Below are positions 19,245-28,309 of a DNA stretch of 64,000 nt, piece by piece. Position numbers and translations under genes: made by a program. Under the pieces are notes generated by a model. It was not told the origin of the DNA. It searched no databases and saw only the letters and a list, made by a program, of their open reading frames with translations. Source of the stretch: Chloroflexota bacterium (GTDB lineage: Bacteria; Chloroflexota; Anaerolineae; Aggregatilineales; Phototrophicaceae); assembly GCA_028873975.1 (NCBI GenBank), contig JAPPMO010000036.1:44209-108208 (forward strand), read 5' to 3'. How positions within the stretch are numbered: position 1 is the stretch's first letter; each line of letters begins with the position of its first letter.

Positions 19245-20507
19245 TTAGAGTCGCCGGATGATAATTGAGGCGTTTTGCCCGCCCAAGCCGAAGCTGTTGG
19301 ACATAACGGTATTGATGCCCGGGACTTCGCGCGCATGGTTGGGTACATAATCAAGATCGCACTCGGGATCCGGACTGTCGTAGTTTATGGTCGGGTGCAA
19401 GAGCTCGCGCTCGAGCGTCATCAAGCAGGCCGACAATTCCAGGGAACCGCATCCGGCCATGGCATGCCCGATCATGCTTTTAGTCGAGCTAACAGGGATG
19501 CCGTAGGCGGATTCGCCAAAGACCTGCTTTATCGCCTTCGTTTCGATCAAATCGTTGGCAGCTGTCGATGAACCATGCGCATTGATGTATTCGATCTCCG
19601 TCGGCTCAACCCGGGCGTCGTCCAAAGCCCACTGCATGGCGCGCTGGGCGCCTGCGCCCTCAGGATTGGGCGCGGCAACATGGTAGGCGTCGGACGAGGA
19701 TGAATATCCCAGGACCTCGGCATAAATCGGCGCGTCGCGCGCTAGCGCGTGTTCCAGGCTTTCGACAAGAAAGACGGCGCCGCCTTCCCCCAGCACAAAG
19801 CCGGAGCGATCGGCATCAAAAGGACGGCTGGCTGCCGCTGGATTTTCGTTGTACTCCCGGGTCAGGGCGCGGGTGGCGCTAAAGCCGGCGAGAATATAAT
19901 CAAACATAACGGCGTCAACCGCGCCCGCAATCGCGACATCGCATCTGCCAAATTGAATCAGATCTGTCGCGGTTCCCACAGCTTGAACGCCTGTGGCGCA
20001 AGCCACCGATGGCGTTATCAAGGGACCGACAGCGCCCATCATGCGGCTAACATAGTGGGAGGGCATATTGGGCAGGGCGTTGATAATGCTCATCGGATTG
20101 GCGCGCTTGTAATCGGAGCCGCGCCAGTCGCGGATGCCAGATTCGCCGATTTCGTAACTGCCGAGCGTTGTGCCTAGTATGGTCGCTACCCGGTTTCCTA
20201 TCTCGACAATATCCTCTACCTGGAATCCAGCGTCTTCTATCGCCTGGACAGCCGCCACAATGGCAAACTGCGACGCGCGGCCCATGCGACGCGCTTGCTT
20301 GGGAGGGATGTACTGCGACGAATCAAAGTTTAGAACTTCGGCGCCGATCTTGACATTCAGGTGTTCTGTCTCAACGTTTTGCAGGCGGCGTACACCGGAT
20401 TGACCCTGCGCGATCGCTTCCCAGAACTCGTTTTTTGCCCCCAAGGGAGAAACGACGCCCAGTCCAGTGATGACGACCCGCCTGCGGTCATGTCGCGTCA
20501 ATTGCAT
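19245..20507 (-). CDS. fabF: 3-oxoacyl-[ACP] synthase II
   Basis: Beta-ketoacyl-ACP synthase (420 aa), the elongating condensing enzyme of type II fatty acid synthesis. RRVVITGLGVVSPLG opens the protein. The catalytic Cys is in TPSVACATGVQAVG, and the two His residues are in NAHGSSTAAND and GHAMAGCGSLE. The frame is open upstream to 20738, but ATG 20507, with GGAG nine bases before it, matches the family N-terminus. It overlaps the end of plsX by 20 bases. It works with acpP at 4.1 kb. Confidence 0.95.
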   Translation of the reverse strand: MQLTRHDRRRVVITGLGVVSPLGAKNEFWEAIAQGQSGVRRLQNVETEHLNVKIGAEVLNFDSSQYIPPKQARRMGRASQFAIVAAVQAIEDAGFQVEDIVEIGNRVATILGTTLGSYEIGESGIRDWRGSDYKRANPMSIINALPNMPSHYVSRMMGAVGPLITPSVACATGVQAVGTATDLIQFGRCDVAIAGAVDAVMFDYILAGFSATRALTREYNENPAAASRPFDADRSGFVLGEGGAVFLVESLEHALARDAPIYAEVLGYSSSSDAYHVAAPNPEGAGAQRAMQWALDDARVEPTEIEYINAHGSSTAANDLIETKAIKQVFGESAYGIPVSSTKSMIGHAMAGCGSLELSACLMTLERELLHPTINYDSPDPECDLDYVPNHAREVPGINTVMSNSFGLGGQNASIIIRRL

Positions 20508-21513
20508 TTTGCGAGGCTCCGGTAGACTGCGAGATGCCGCTGCGGATTGCGCCAATGACGTTTTCTTGCACAGCAGTGCGCGCTTGCCTGATCGCGTTTT
20601 TGATGCCGGTCGCGGAGTTCTGCCCGTGTCCAATAATGACAACACCATTGACACCCAAAAGGGGCGCCCCTCCGATTTCGGAAGTATCGACCCGGCGGCG
20701 GATGCGGTTGAAGGCTGGCCGCGCCAGCGCGCCGCCAAGCAAGGAAATCACGTCGCCGCGGATCTCCTGGCGAATCAATGTTGTGACATAGTGCGTCGTC
20801 GCTTCAAACATCTTTAGCACGATGTTGCCGACGAACCCGTCCATCACGATGACGTCGGCGACGGAACCCATGAGCTGAACCGGTTCGACGTTGCCAACGA
20901 AGTTCAGTTGGCTTCGCGTCAGGATATCCGAGGCTTCACGAATGAGCAGGTTGCCCTTGGTATCTTCCGCTCCATTGGACAATAAGGCTATTCGCGGCTG
21001 CGGGTAATCGAGCACGCGCTGCGCATAGATGCTGCCCATCATGGCGAACTGCGTGACCCACTCGGGTTTGACATCGGTATTGGCTCCGACATCGAGAAAA
21101 ATCATCCGATGATCGCTGATAGTAAACAGTGCCGACAGCACCGGTCTTTTAACACCCGGGATCCGGCGCAAGGTTTTCAAAGTCGCGATCGCATGCACCG
21201 CGCCGGTATTGCCCATCGTAACAAAGGCATCGGCATCGCCTGTTTTGACAGCGTCAAGCGCAACGTGAATCGAAGACCGCGCTTTGGACTTCAGCACATC
21301 CGCCGGTTTCTCGTCCATAGCGATGTCCTTGGGCGCATGCAGGATCTCTATATTGCCGGCGCTGATATCGTGCTTTTTTAGCTCGGCTTCGACTGTGGTC
21401 TTGTCACCCACGAGGACAATCGTATCGCCAAACTCGTTCGCGGCCATCACGCCCCCGGCGACATCCGCAATTGGACGAGTGTCCGTACCCATCGCATCCA
21501 CTGCAATGCGCAT
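20488..21513 (-). CDS. plsX: Phosphate acyltransferase PlsX
   Basis: Acyl-ACP:phosphate acyltransferase (341 aa), which makes acyl-phosphate for phospholipid synthesis. The N-terminal MRIAVDAMGTDTRP fits the family opening. ALFTISDHRMIFLDVGANTDVKPEW, ALLSNGAEDTKGN and VMDGFVGNIVLKMFE are family segments. The start is taken at ATG 21513 because the family begins there; a TTG at 21552 would add 13 residues. It is the first gene of plsX-fabF-trmFO-hflX. Confidence 0.94.
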   Translation of the reverse strand: MRIAVDAMGTDTRPIADVAGGVMAANEFGDTIVLVGDKTTVEAELKKHDISAGNIEILHAPKDIAMDEKPADVLKSKARSSIHVALDAVKTGDADAFVTMGNTGAVHAIATLKTLRRIPGVKRPVLSALFTISDHRMIFLDVGANTDVKPEWVTQFAMMGSIYAQRVLDYPQPRIALLSNGAEDTKGNLLIREASDILTRSQLNFVGNVEPVQLMGSVADVIVMDGFVGNIVLKMFEATTHYVTTLIRQEIRGDVISLLGGALARPAFNRIRRRVDTSEIGGAPLLGVNGVVIIGHGQNSATGIKNAIRQARTAVQENVIGAIRSGISQSTGASQNAIDAT

Positions 21514-21624
21514 GTATCCAAGACTTTCTTTGGAATCAGCCAAATTCGACAAGTGCTAATAATAGGACAGGAAGGGGGCTTGCTCAAGATTCGATTAAGG
21601 ATAATGGGGGAACTATGCAGAGGA

Positions 21625-21652
21625 TTGACATTAAGGGCGAAAACCATATACT
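21625..21652 (+). promoter_or_regulatory. Promoter of tRNA-Leu
   Basis: A perfect -35 TTGACA (21625-21630) and -10 TATACT (21647-21652), 16 bases apart, ending 14 bases before the tRNA. Confidence 0.7.
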
Positions 21653-21666
21653 ATTCGCTACAGCTT

Positions 21667-21748
21667 GCCCTGATGGCGGAACTGGCAGACGCGCACGGTT
21701 GAGGGCCGTGTCCTTAACGGGGTGGAGGTTCGAGTCCTCTTCAGGGCA
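21667..21748 (+). tRNA. tRNA-Leu (anticodon GAG)
   Basis: Acceptor stem GCCCTGA/TCAGGGC, D stem GCG/CGC, anticodon stem CACGG/CCGTG with loop TTGAGGG, a short variable arm, T stem GGAGG/CCTCT with loop TTCGAGT, and discriminator A. CCA is not encoded. Confidence 0.95.
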
Positions 21749-21851
21749 TCTCAAATGGCTTGCCGCCGTTGGCGAGCTTTTTTGTTGCGCTCAATATGAA
21801 GCAGATGTAAACTTCCTGTGGAGAATCTGGCTCTCGACTAAGGACACTTGC

Positions 21852-23096
21852 ATGAGTGAATCCACCGATGCCATATTGCGCCGCGCGCACGAGTTGATCG
21901 AAAACGATCAGCTTGAGCAAGCGGAAGAACTGTTGGCGCCGTTGCTGGAGACCGAGGGTAATAATCCAGCGCTCTGGTGGGTATACGCTCATGCCGTCTC
22001 TGACAGCGTAATCGGTGTTGCCGCGCTTGATCGTGTGTTGCAGCTCGATCCAGCGTATCCCGGGGCGCGTGAATTAAAAGCGGAGGCGCTTTCAGCGCAA
22101 GGCGCGCTGGCCGGCAATCTGGATTCTGAACCGGATTTGGCAAGCGCGCAAACATCACTTGTTGACGAAGCCGACATTGATGACTGGGAATCGATAAAAC
22201 CCGCGATAGAAGACGCCTCTACGAATCCGCGCGCGGGTCGTGGTTTCGTGCTGATTATCGTGGCGCTTCTGATATTGGCATCTGGCGCCGTGCTCGTTCT
22301 TTCAGGAGCGATTGATATTGATGAGATCCTGTCGCTGTTTACCCAACCGACGAACGAGCCAATCATTGTCGTAGTCGCGCCCACCGTTGAAGCATCCGAG
22401 ACTGATTTGCCCCCGCAGCCTGAATCGACTGACGAGGCGACGGTTGCGGCGTCTGTGATATCGCCAACCGCGACCGGCGGTCTCACATCGGAACCTACAG
22501 CCGAAACCGTTGCGGAGACGAAACCCACGGTAGTTGCCATGCTGTCCGCCACTACAGCACCCACGTTGTCCGCCACTGCAGCGCCCACGTTGTCCGCCAC
22601 GTCAGCGCCTGCGTTGTCCGCCACGTCAGCGCCTGCGTTGTCCGCCACGTCAGCGCCCGCCTTGTCCGCCACGGTAGCGCCTGCGTTGTCAACAACCGCA
22701 GCGCCCGCGTTGTCAACAACCTCAGCACCCACGTTGCCCGCTGCCGAAGTGGAAAGGCTTATTGATCTTGTCGGCGAGCAGATCACCGATTTTTCGATAG
22801 ATGCGTCTCGGAGCGCCGCGAGACAGTCTGAACTCGGCATGACCTTTGATATTCTAGTTTGCGCGGAGCCGGGTCCGGAATTCAATGTTCGTCTCCAAGC
22901 GGTCATGAATGCGGCAGCGAGCGTGTCTGACAGCATCCCCGCGCAGATTGAAGCCTTCGCCGTGAGCCTGCTGAATTGCGCAGATCCTAAGGCCAGCGTG
23001 CGGACTATTGGCGTGGCGCGCAGCGTCCTCAATGATTTCGCCGCGGAAGCGATCGACGAAAAGGCATTCCAGAGAGCTTGGCGCACCTTGGCATAA
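21852..23096 (+). CDS. Membrane-anchored TPR-like protein with 8-residue repeat linker
   Basis: Unrecognised 414-aa protein. Residues 1-75 look like helical tetratricopeptide-type repeats (AILRRAHELIENDQLEQAEE, ALDRVLQLDPAYPGA). An acidic stretch follows, then one membrane helix (GFVLIIVALLILASGAVLVL, ~133-152). A long Thr/Ala/Pro-rich linker contains eight tandem copies of an 8-residue unit (LSATxAPx). The last ~110 residues are a folded alpha-rich domain with two Cys. AGGA is seven bases before ATG 21852; the frame is open further upstream, but that part runs through tRNA-Leu and is not coding. It is probably a cytoplasmic TPR sensor with an external domain. Confidence 0.75.
   Translation: MSESTDAILRRAHELIENDQLEQAEELLAPLLETEGNNPALWWVYAHAVSDSVIGVAALDRVLQLDPAYPGARELKAEALSAQGALAGNLDSEPDLASAQTSLVDEADIDDWESIKPAIEDASTNPRAGRGFVLIIVALLILASGAVLVLSGAIDIDEILSLFTQPTNEPIIVVVAPTVEASETDLPPQPESTDEATVAASVISPTATGGLTSEPTAETVAETKPTVVAMLSATTAPTLSATAAPTLSATSAPALSATSAPALSATSAPALSATVAPALSTTAAPALSTTSAPTLPAAEVERLIDLVGEQITDFSIDASRSAARQSELGMTFDILVCAEPGPEFNVRLQAVMNAAASVSDSIPAQIEAFAVSLLNCADPKASVRTIGVARSVLNDFAAEAIDEKAFQRAWRTLA
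22542..22733 (+). repeat. 24-bp tandem repeat array (8 copies) inside a gene
   Basis: Eight in-frame 24-base units encode LSAT(T/A/S/V)AP(T/A) or LSTTxAPx. Three central units are nearly identical at the DNA level, which suggests recent slippage or duplication. Confidence 0.85.
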
Positions 23097-23264
23097 GCGC
23101 GTTTCCATCCGTACAGGGTGTAGGCGACGCCTTGCATCGCGACTATCCTATTGCCCGCCACTGATTACAATATCCAGTAGGCGGCTATCAGTGTTTTCTA
23201 TGCTAGAGTTGGCGGATTCGCTGGCCCGCCGCTATACATGCCTTCAAATGATCACGAGAAGCCC

Positions 23265-23735
23265 ATGACCGACGGACGAAAAGTCATCACTAAGAATCGC
23301 AAGGCGCATCGAGATTACTTGATCAACGATCGCTACGATGCCGGTTTAGTGCTTCTGGGATCGGAGATCAAATCGATTCGGGCGCATCGCATCAACATTG
23401 GCGACGGATTCGTGCAAGAGAAGGACCGCGAACTTTGGCTGATGAATGCGCATATCGCGCCATACGAGCAGGCGCGACATTTCGGCCATACCGATCCGCG
23501 GAGACCTCGCAAGCTCCTGCTGCACCGACGCGAGATCAACCGGATCATCACGCGCATTCGGGAGAACGGCATGACCGCCATTCCGCTGCAAGTCTACCTG
23601 GAGCGCGGCCGGGCAAAAGTGGAGATCGGCATTGCAAAAGGCAAGAAGCGGTACGACAAGCGCGCCGACTTGGCAAAGCGCGACGCCAATCGGCAAATCG
23701 CAAGGGCGCTAAAAGAGCGCTACTCGGACGACTGA
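23265..23735 (+). CDS. smpB: SsrA-binding protein SmpB
   Basis: tmRNA-binding protein (156 aa) needed for trans-translation and rescue of stalled ribosomes. KVITKNRKAHRDYLI, GLVLLGSEIKSIR, NIGDGFV, LWLMNAHIAPY and the basic C-terminal tail GKKRYDKRADLAKRDANRQI are diagnostic. ATG 23265 fits the family length better than the ATG at 23238. The tmRNA gene itself was not found in the window. Confidence 0.96.
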   Translation: MTDGRKVITKNRKAHRDYLINDRYDAGLVLLGSEIKSIRAHRINIGDGFVQEKDRELWLMNAHIAPYEQARHFGHTDPRRPRKLLLHRREINRIITRIRENGMTAIPLQVYLERGRAKVEIGIAKGKKRYDKRADLAKRDANRQIARALKERYSDD

Positions 23736-23817
23736 GTTACACGACGGTTGAATGGCGTCTTGGGGGATGTTAGAATCGCCGCACTTGAGAGAGCTGTCCA
23801 GAGACTAAGACTAAACT

Positions 23818-24837
23818 ATGGAAAATACCAATAACAACAAGCCCCGCGTATTGTCCGGGATTCAGCCATCCGGCAACTTGACCATCGGCAACTTCCTGGG
23901 CGCGTTAAAGCAATGGGTGCAAGTGCAGCGGGACTATGACTGCTTTTACTGCGTGGTGGATCTCCACGCCATAACTGCTGGGCAGGATCCTGTCGAACTG
24001 CGGCAGAAAACCCGTGAAAGCGCGGCGATGTACATTGCGGCCGGGATCGATCCGGAAGTCTCCACGATCTTCGTACAGTCGCATATACCCGCGCACTCCG
24101 AATTGGCATGGATGTTGACCTGCATGGCGCCCCTGGGATGGCTGCAGCGCATGACGCAGTTCAAGGACAAGGCGGGGAAGCAGAACCAGGAGTCGATTGG
24201 CGCCGGGCTGCTCAATTATCCTTCGCTGATGGCCGCGGATATTCTGCTTTATCACGCCGATCTGGTGCCGGTGGGCGATGATCAAAACCAGCACCTGGAA
24301 TTCACGCGCGATCTGGCGCAGCGTTTTAACCATCTCTATGGCGAGACTTTCACCTTGCCCTCGGTGATGAATCCGCAAGCCGGCGCCCGCATCATGGGCT
24401 TGGACAACCCGCGAGCCAAAATGTCCAAGAGCGAAGACTCGGAAAATCATGCCGTCTTTCTGCTCGATGATTTGTCCCGCGCCCGCAAGAAGATCATGCG
24501 CGCGGTGACTGATTCTTATCGCGACATACGCTTCAGCGACGAACCGGAACGCGCCGGCGTCAATAATTTGCTGACCATATATCAGGCGATCAGCGACGAA
24601 TCGCGCGAAGCGATCGAAGAAAGATTTGCCGACAAGGGCTATGGCGACTTGAAGAAGGCTGTCGCGGAGGCTGTTGTGTCAACGCTCGAACCCTTGCAAG
24701 CGCGCTACAATGAACTCATGGACGAGGCGGGTTATCTGGATTCCGTGCTGAAGCTGGGGCGGGAGAAGGCCAGCGCCGTCGCCGAACCGACGTTGAAGCT
24801 GGCGCAGGATCGCATGGGATTCCTGGCGCCGTCTTGA
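23818..24837 (+). CDS. trpS: Tryptophanyl-tRNA synthetase
   Basis: Class I aminoacyl-tRNA synthetase (339 aa) charging tRNA-Trp. The HIGH-like motif lies in PSGNLTIGNFLGAL, the KMSKS motif in AKMSKSED, with VGDDQNQHLEFTRDLA and MAADILLYHADLVPVG between them. Its length is typical. The promoter of the following tRNA-Glu overlaps its stop codon. Confidence 0.97.
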   Translation: MENTNNNKPRVLSGIQPSGNLTIGNFLGALKQWVQVQRDYDCFYCVVDLHAITAGQDPVELRQKTRESAAMYIAAGIDPEVSTIFVQSHIPAHSELAWMLTCMAPLGWLQRMTQFKDKAGKQNQESIGAGLLNYPSLMAADILLYHADLVPVGDDQNQHLEFTRDLAQRFNHLYGETFTLPSVMNPQAGARIMGLDNPRAKMSKSEDSENHAVFLLDDLSRARKKIMRAVTDSYRDIRFSDEPERAGVNNLLTIYQAISDESREAIEERFADKGYGDLKKAVAEAVVSTLEPLQARYNELMDEAGYLDSVLKLGREKASAVAEPTLKLAQDRMGFLAPS

Positions 24838-24862
24838 CCATGACCGCAAGCTGGTTTAGAAT
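24834..24862 (+). promoter_or_regulatory. Promoter of tRNA-Glu overlapping the trpS stop
   Basis: -35 TTGACC (24834-24839) and -10 TAGAAT (24857-24862) with exact 17-base spacing, ending ten bases before the tRNA. The -35 lies across the trpS TGA. Confidence 0.75.
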
Positions 24863-24872
24863 CGTCACTCAA

Positions 24873-24945
24873 GCCCCATTCGTCTAGTGGCCTAGGACGT
24901 GGCCCTCTCAAGGCCAAAACAGGAGTTCGAGTCTCCTATGGGGCA
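24873..24945 (+). tRNA. tRNA-Glu (anticodon CUC)
   Basis: Acceptor stem GCCCCAT/ATGGGGC, anticodon stem TGGCC/GGCCA with loop CTCTCAA, T arm AGGAG-TTCGAGT-CTCCT, and discriminator A. CCA is not encoded. Confidence 0.95.
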
Positions 24946-25016
24946 TGTTATTCGCCATTCCCCTCATTGTAGTCATCCGCTATGTACAGTCGAATTTGAT
25001 TTCAGAGGGATTCCTT

Positions 25017-28000
25017 ATGCCCATAGACTACTGTTTGATTCGTCAAGAAAACATTAAGAAATATGGTACTGATATTGGCCAATATGGACCTGTATTGCTA
25101 GAGAATCTATACAGCGATCAGACCCACTTCATCTTTGAGTTGCTTCAGAATGCTGAAGATGCTGAGGCGACTCAAGTGCAATTCAGACTTTACCCTGATC
25201 GCCTTGAACTCGAACACGACGGGCGCCCTTTCAACGAAGCCGATGTTCGAGGCATTTGCGGACTCGTAATCGGCACGAAGCGAGACGATATCAACAAGAT
25301 AGGGAAGTTTGGAATCGGCTTTAAGTCTGTATATGCCCATACGTCGTCGCCAGAAATTCATTCGGAAGATGAACACTTCGCCATCGACAATTACGTGCAA
25401 CCACGCTCGACAGGTGCGCGTTCAATTACAACGCGAACGCTATTTGTCTTTCCTTTCAATCATGCGAACAAATCTGGAGAAGAATCGCATCACGTGATTG
25501 CCGAAGGGCTGCAAGACCTGGGCGCTCGTACATTGTTATTCCTAAGAAATATCGACGAAGTCTCGTACAGAATTGAAGATGGCAACAGTGAAACTTACCT
25601 CAGGCAAAGAGCTGATTTCCTTGAACTGGATTTCATCAAGCAGGTTGCGGTAATCGACGAACGTTCTGGTGAGCAAACCGAAGAGAAGTGGCTGGTCTTC
25701 GAGAGGAACATTGCTCATCCGGTAGGTGATAATCACCAGTTTGCAGATAATTCTAGCCTCACAGTACAGATTGCCTTTCTGGTTTCGGAATATGAGCAGA
25801 ATGGCCGGCCCAATATCATCAAATTGTCGCAATCATGCGTTAATGTATTTTTTCCTACTGAGCGGGAAACTCATCTGGGTTTTTTGGTGCAGGGTCCCTA
25901 CATGACGAATTCCGCTCGTGACGATATCCCGAAGGACAATAAAGGCTTCAACATCTCGCTAGTCGAAGAAACCGGTGAACTGGTCGTGGAGGCGCTGCGG
26001 TGGCTGCGCGATCGGGATTGGCTAACCGTCAATATATTGAATACGATGCCGCTAGAATACGACAAATTCCGCGACTATAAGTCTTACAGATATGTTGAAA
26101 CTATTTTCACCCCCATTTATGACAGATTTCTAGCAGCCATAAAGGAAGAACCACTTATACCTGCATACGACGGTCATTACGTGTCAGGACAAGAGGCAGT
26201 CTTAGGGGGAAGCGAAGCGTTACGCAAACTACTGGATGACGAGCAATTGCCACGGATTCTCGATTCAAAGGAGGCATCTCGGTGGGTATCTGCTGAAATA
26301 ACAACAGCACAGCGAACTCAAGAGCTTTGGACATATCTCAGGGATAAGGTCGAAATTGAGGAACTTGATCCAGAAAAACTCGCAAGAAGAATTGATGAAG
26401 ATTTTTTATCCCGTCAATCCGACGACTGGATTCGCGACTTCTATGAATACGCCTCCACATTTGACAGCCGATCATATTTCTCTTCCAGTCCATTCAACAT
26501 ATTGAAGCAAAAGTCCATTATCCGTCTGGTAGATGGCAAGCATGTCAAGCCGTTGCATGGCGACGATCCCCAAGCTTACTTGCCTTCAGAACACGAAAGT
26601 CGCTTTCCAACAGTCAAGCGCGAAGTCTGCGACAGCGATAAATCGCTCGGGTTCCTCAAGAATCTTGGGCTTAAGAAACCAGATATAACTGACGAAGTTA
26701 TTGATTTTCTCCTTCCGAAATACACGGCATCAGTAGAAATCGATGACGCTGAACATTGGGAAGACATCAAGTTAATTGTAAAAGCGCTAGGCGACGACTC
26801 GCAACAGCGGCAGACAAAGCTAATAGACTTATTGACAAAAACCCCGTTTCTTTGGGCGAAAAACGCGGTGGGTGACTCCGCTTTTCGCAAACCGGGCGAT
26901 AATTTATATATCCGCAATTCGCAACTGGAAATGTATTTTGAAGGAAATCCTGACGCTTGGTTTATTTCTGAGTGTTATGATCCGTATGTCAGTGTTCGAC
27001 ATCTTGAGCAACTAGATATCTCCAAAGATGTGAGGCAATGGCTACAACAAGCAAGCTACTTCGGACATGTAACGATTTGCAGACCGCATTATGGAAGTCT
27101 TTCTAATCCACATAAGCGCGGATTGAATGGATTTGATCCCGACTTCAAAATTGACGGACTTGAGTTTGCATTGAGGCGTCCCACCATTGAACGGTCTAAA
27201 TTCATTTGGAATGAGCTGCTATTGCCGAACAAAAATTGCATTTCAGGTGAGGTCGAGTCTTCTACAAGACAGTATTTTGATGGATTCACAGAGATTAATG
27301 AGCAAGTCTCAATCGTGGGGAAACTCGTCCGCGAAAAAGCCTGGTTGCCGGACTGTAATGGGAACTTCGTAAAGCCATCGGAGCTTTCGCTAGAAGACTT
27401 ACCAGACGATCTTTACAAAGACGATAAGCTAGCGAATGCGCTTGGCATGCGCACAGCAAATAAAAGCATCCAGGATCTGCTTGAGCGCGACGACACTCCC
27501 AGCAGCGAACGACGAAAGCTTGAACTAATTGACGGGCGTTCACCCGAAGCGATCGCAGAGGCGCTTCGGTTATATGACGAAAAGAAAGAAAAGGAGCGAG
27601 AAACCGTCCAGACATTGGAGCCCGACGAATACTCGTCCGAACTTGGGAGCGGCTTTAACCGGAGTGGGTCGCCGCCAATCCCTAGACCACCGGATTACGA
27701 CCATTTTGAGGATACTTTCGAGGACAAGCGGGTCAAAGCCGAGCTCGAAATCGGCAACGAACCCGATCCAGAAGACCGATATGAATTAAGAATCAAAAGA
27801 AGCTGGAAACCTAAAAACCCCGAGACACGAAAGTTTCTGAAAGAAAAGTATCCCGGAGGTTGCCAGATTCATGGCTGTGGACATTCATTCCTCAAAAGGG
27901 ACGGTTCGCCATATTTTGAGGCCGTTCACATCATCCCGCGCACAAGCGCGCAGTGGTTGGATCATCCGAGAAACGCAGTATGCCTGTGCGCCCATCATGC

Positions 28001-28187
28001 GGCTCAATGGAAGCATGGTGAACGAAGCACGCCAGATTTGGACATTCTCGACCAGATTAGATCATCGGAAGAAGGTCAAGGGCACGATATCTCTGTGGAG
28101 CTTTGTGGAAAATCATTACTTGTCACATTCACTGCCAATCACATTGATGAGTTTAGGATCGCTCTCGAAGTGACTGAATACGTGTAA
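25017..28187 (+). CDS. Sacsin/Hsp90-like GHKL ATPase fused to a C-terminal HNH nuclease
   Basis: Large 1056-aa protein. The N-terminal GHKL ATP-binding module has ELLQNAEDAE (41-50, metal/ATP Asn45), HDGRPF (67-72) and the flexible-lid motif GKFGIGFKSVY (96-106), as in sacsin-type and MORC-like bacterial proteins. The ~750-residue middle is not recognised. At the C-terminus a treble-clef HNH-type module begins at Cys949: CQIHGC, EAVHIIPR, then HPRNAVCLCAHHAAQWKHG. Such ATPase-plus-nuclease designs occur in anti-phage and restriction-related proteins, but this role is inferred. ATG 25017 after AGAGGGA is preferred; the upstream in-frame ATG at 24945 is the last base of tRNA-Glu. The gene is clearly AT-richer than its neighbours and abuts a tRNA, which suggests transfer. 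No integrase or partner gene is seen. Confidence 0.82.
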   Translation: MPIDYCLIRQENIKKYGTDIGQYGPVLLENLYSDQTHFIFELLQNAEDAEATQVQFRLYPDRLELEHDGRPFNEADVRGICGLVIGTKRDDINKIGKFGIGFKSVYAHTSSPEIHSEDEHFAIDNYVQPRSTGARSITTRTLFVFPFNHANKSGEESHHVIAEGLQDLGARTLLFLRNIDEVSYRIEDGNSETYLRQRADFLELDFIKQVAVIDERSGEQTEEKWLVFERNIAHPVGDNHQFADNSSLTVQIAFLVSEYEQNGRPNIIKLSQSCVNVFFPTERETHLGFLVQGPYMTNSARDDIPKDNKGFNISLVEETGELVVEALRWLRDRDWLTVNILNTMPLEYDKFRDYKSYRYVETIFTPIYDRFLAAIKEEPLIPAYDGHYVSGQEAVLGGSEALRKLLDDEQLPRILDSKEASRWVSAEITTAQRTQELWTYLRDKVEIEELDPEKLARRIDEDFLSRQSDDWIRDFYEYASTFDSRSYFSSSPFNILKQKSIIRLVDGKHVKPLHGDDPQAYLPSEHESRFPTVKREVCDSDKSLGFLKNLGLKKPDITDEVIDFLLPKYTASVEIDDAEHWEDIKLIVKALGDDSQQRQTKLIDLLTKTPFLWAKNAVGDSAFRKPGDNLYIRNSQLEMYFEGNPDAWFISECYDPYVSVRHLEQLDISKDVRQWLQQASYFGHVTICRPHYGSLSNPHKRGLNGFDPDFKIDGLEFALRRPTIERSKFIWNELLLPNKNCISGEVESSTRQYFDGFTEINEQVSIVGKLVREKAWLPDCNGNFVKPSELSLEDLPDDLYKDDKLANALGMRTANKSIQDLLERDDTPSSERRKLELIDGRSPEAIAEALRLYDEKKEKERETVQTLEPDEYSSELGSGFNRSGSPPIPRPPDYDHFEDTFEDKRVKAELEIGNEPDPEDRYELRIKRSWKPKNPETRKFLKEKYPGGCQIHGCGHSFLKRDGSPYFEAVHIIPRTSAQWLDHPRNAVCLCAHHAAQWKHGERSTPDLDILDQIRSSEEGQGHDISVELCGKSLLVTFTANHIDEFRIALEVTEYV

Positions 28188-28309
28188 ACGACTATAGTGA
28201 AATAACCCTATAGAAACAGATGTATAAAGAGTTAAATATGCGTCGCAGTTCCGATCCATCAGTCCGATACACCTGGAGATCCTAAATCGACAACGAAAGA
28301 CAATCGCGG

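Noticed and set aside
21989-23161. A 390-codon open frame on the minus strand with an Ala/Asp/Val-rich repeat
   Set aside because: It lies wholly antisense to the TPR/repeat protein gene. Its repeat is only the complement of the 24-bp coding repeats, and it has no ribosome site or family features.
24873-28309. Integration of an element at tRNA-Glu
   Set aside because: No direct copy of the tRNA 3' end was found after the ATPase-HNH gene and no integrase is present; transfer is suggested only by composition and position.
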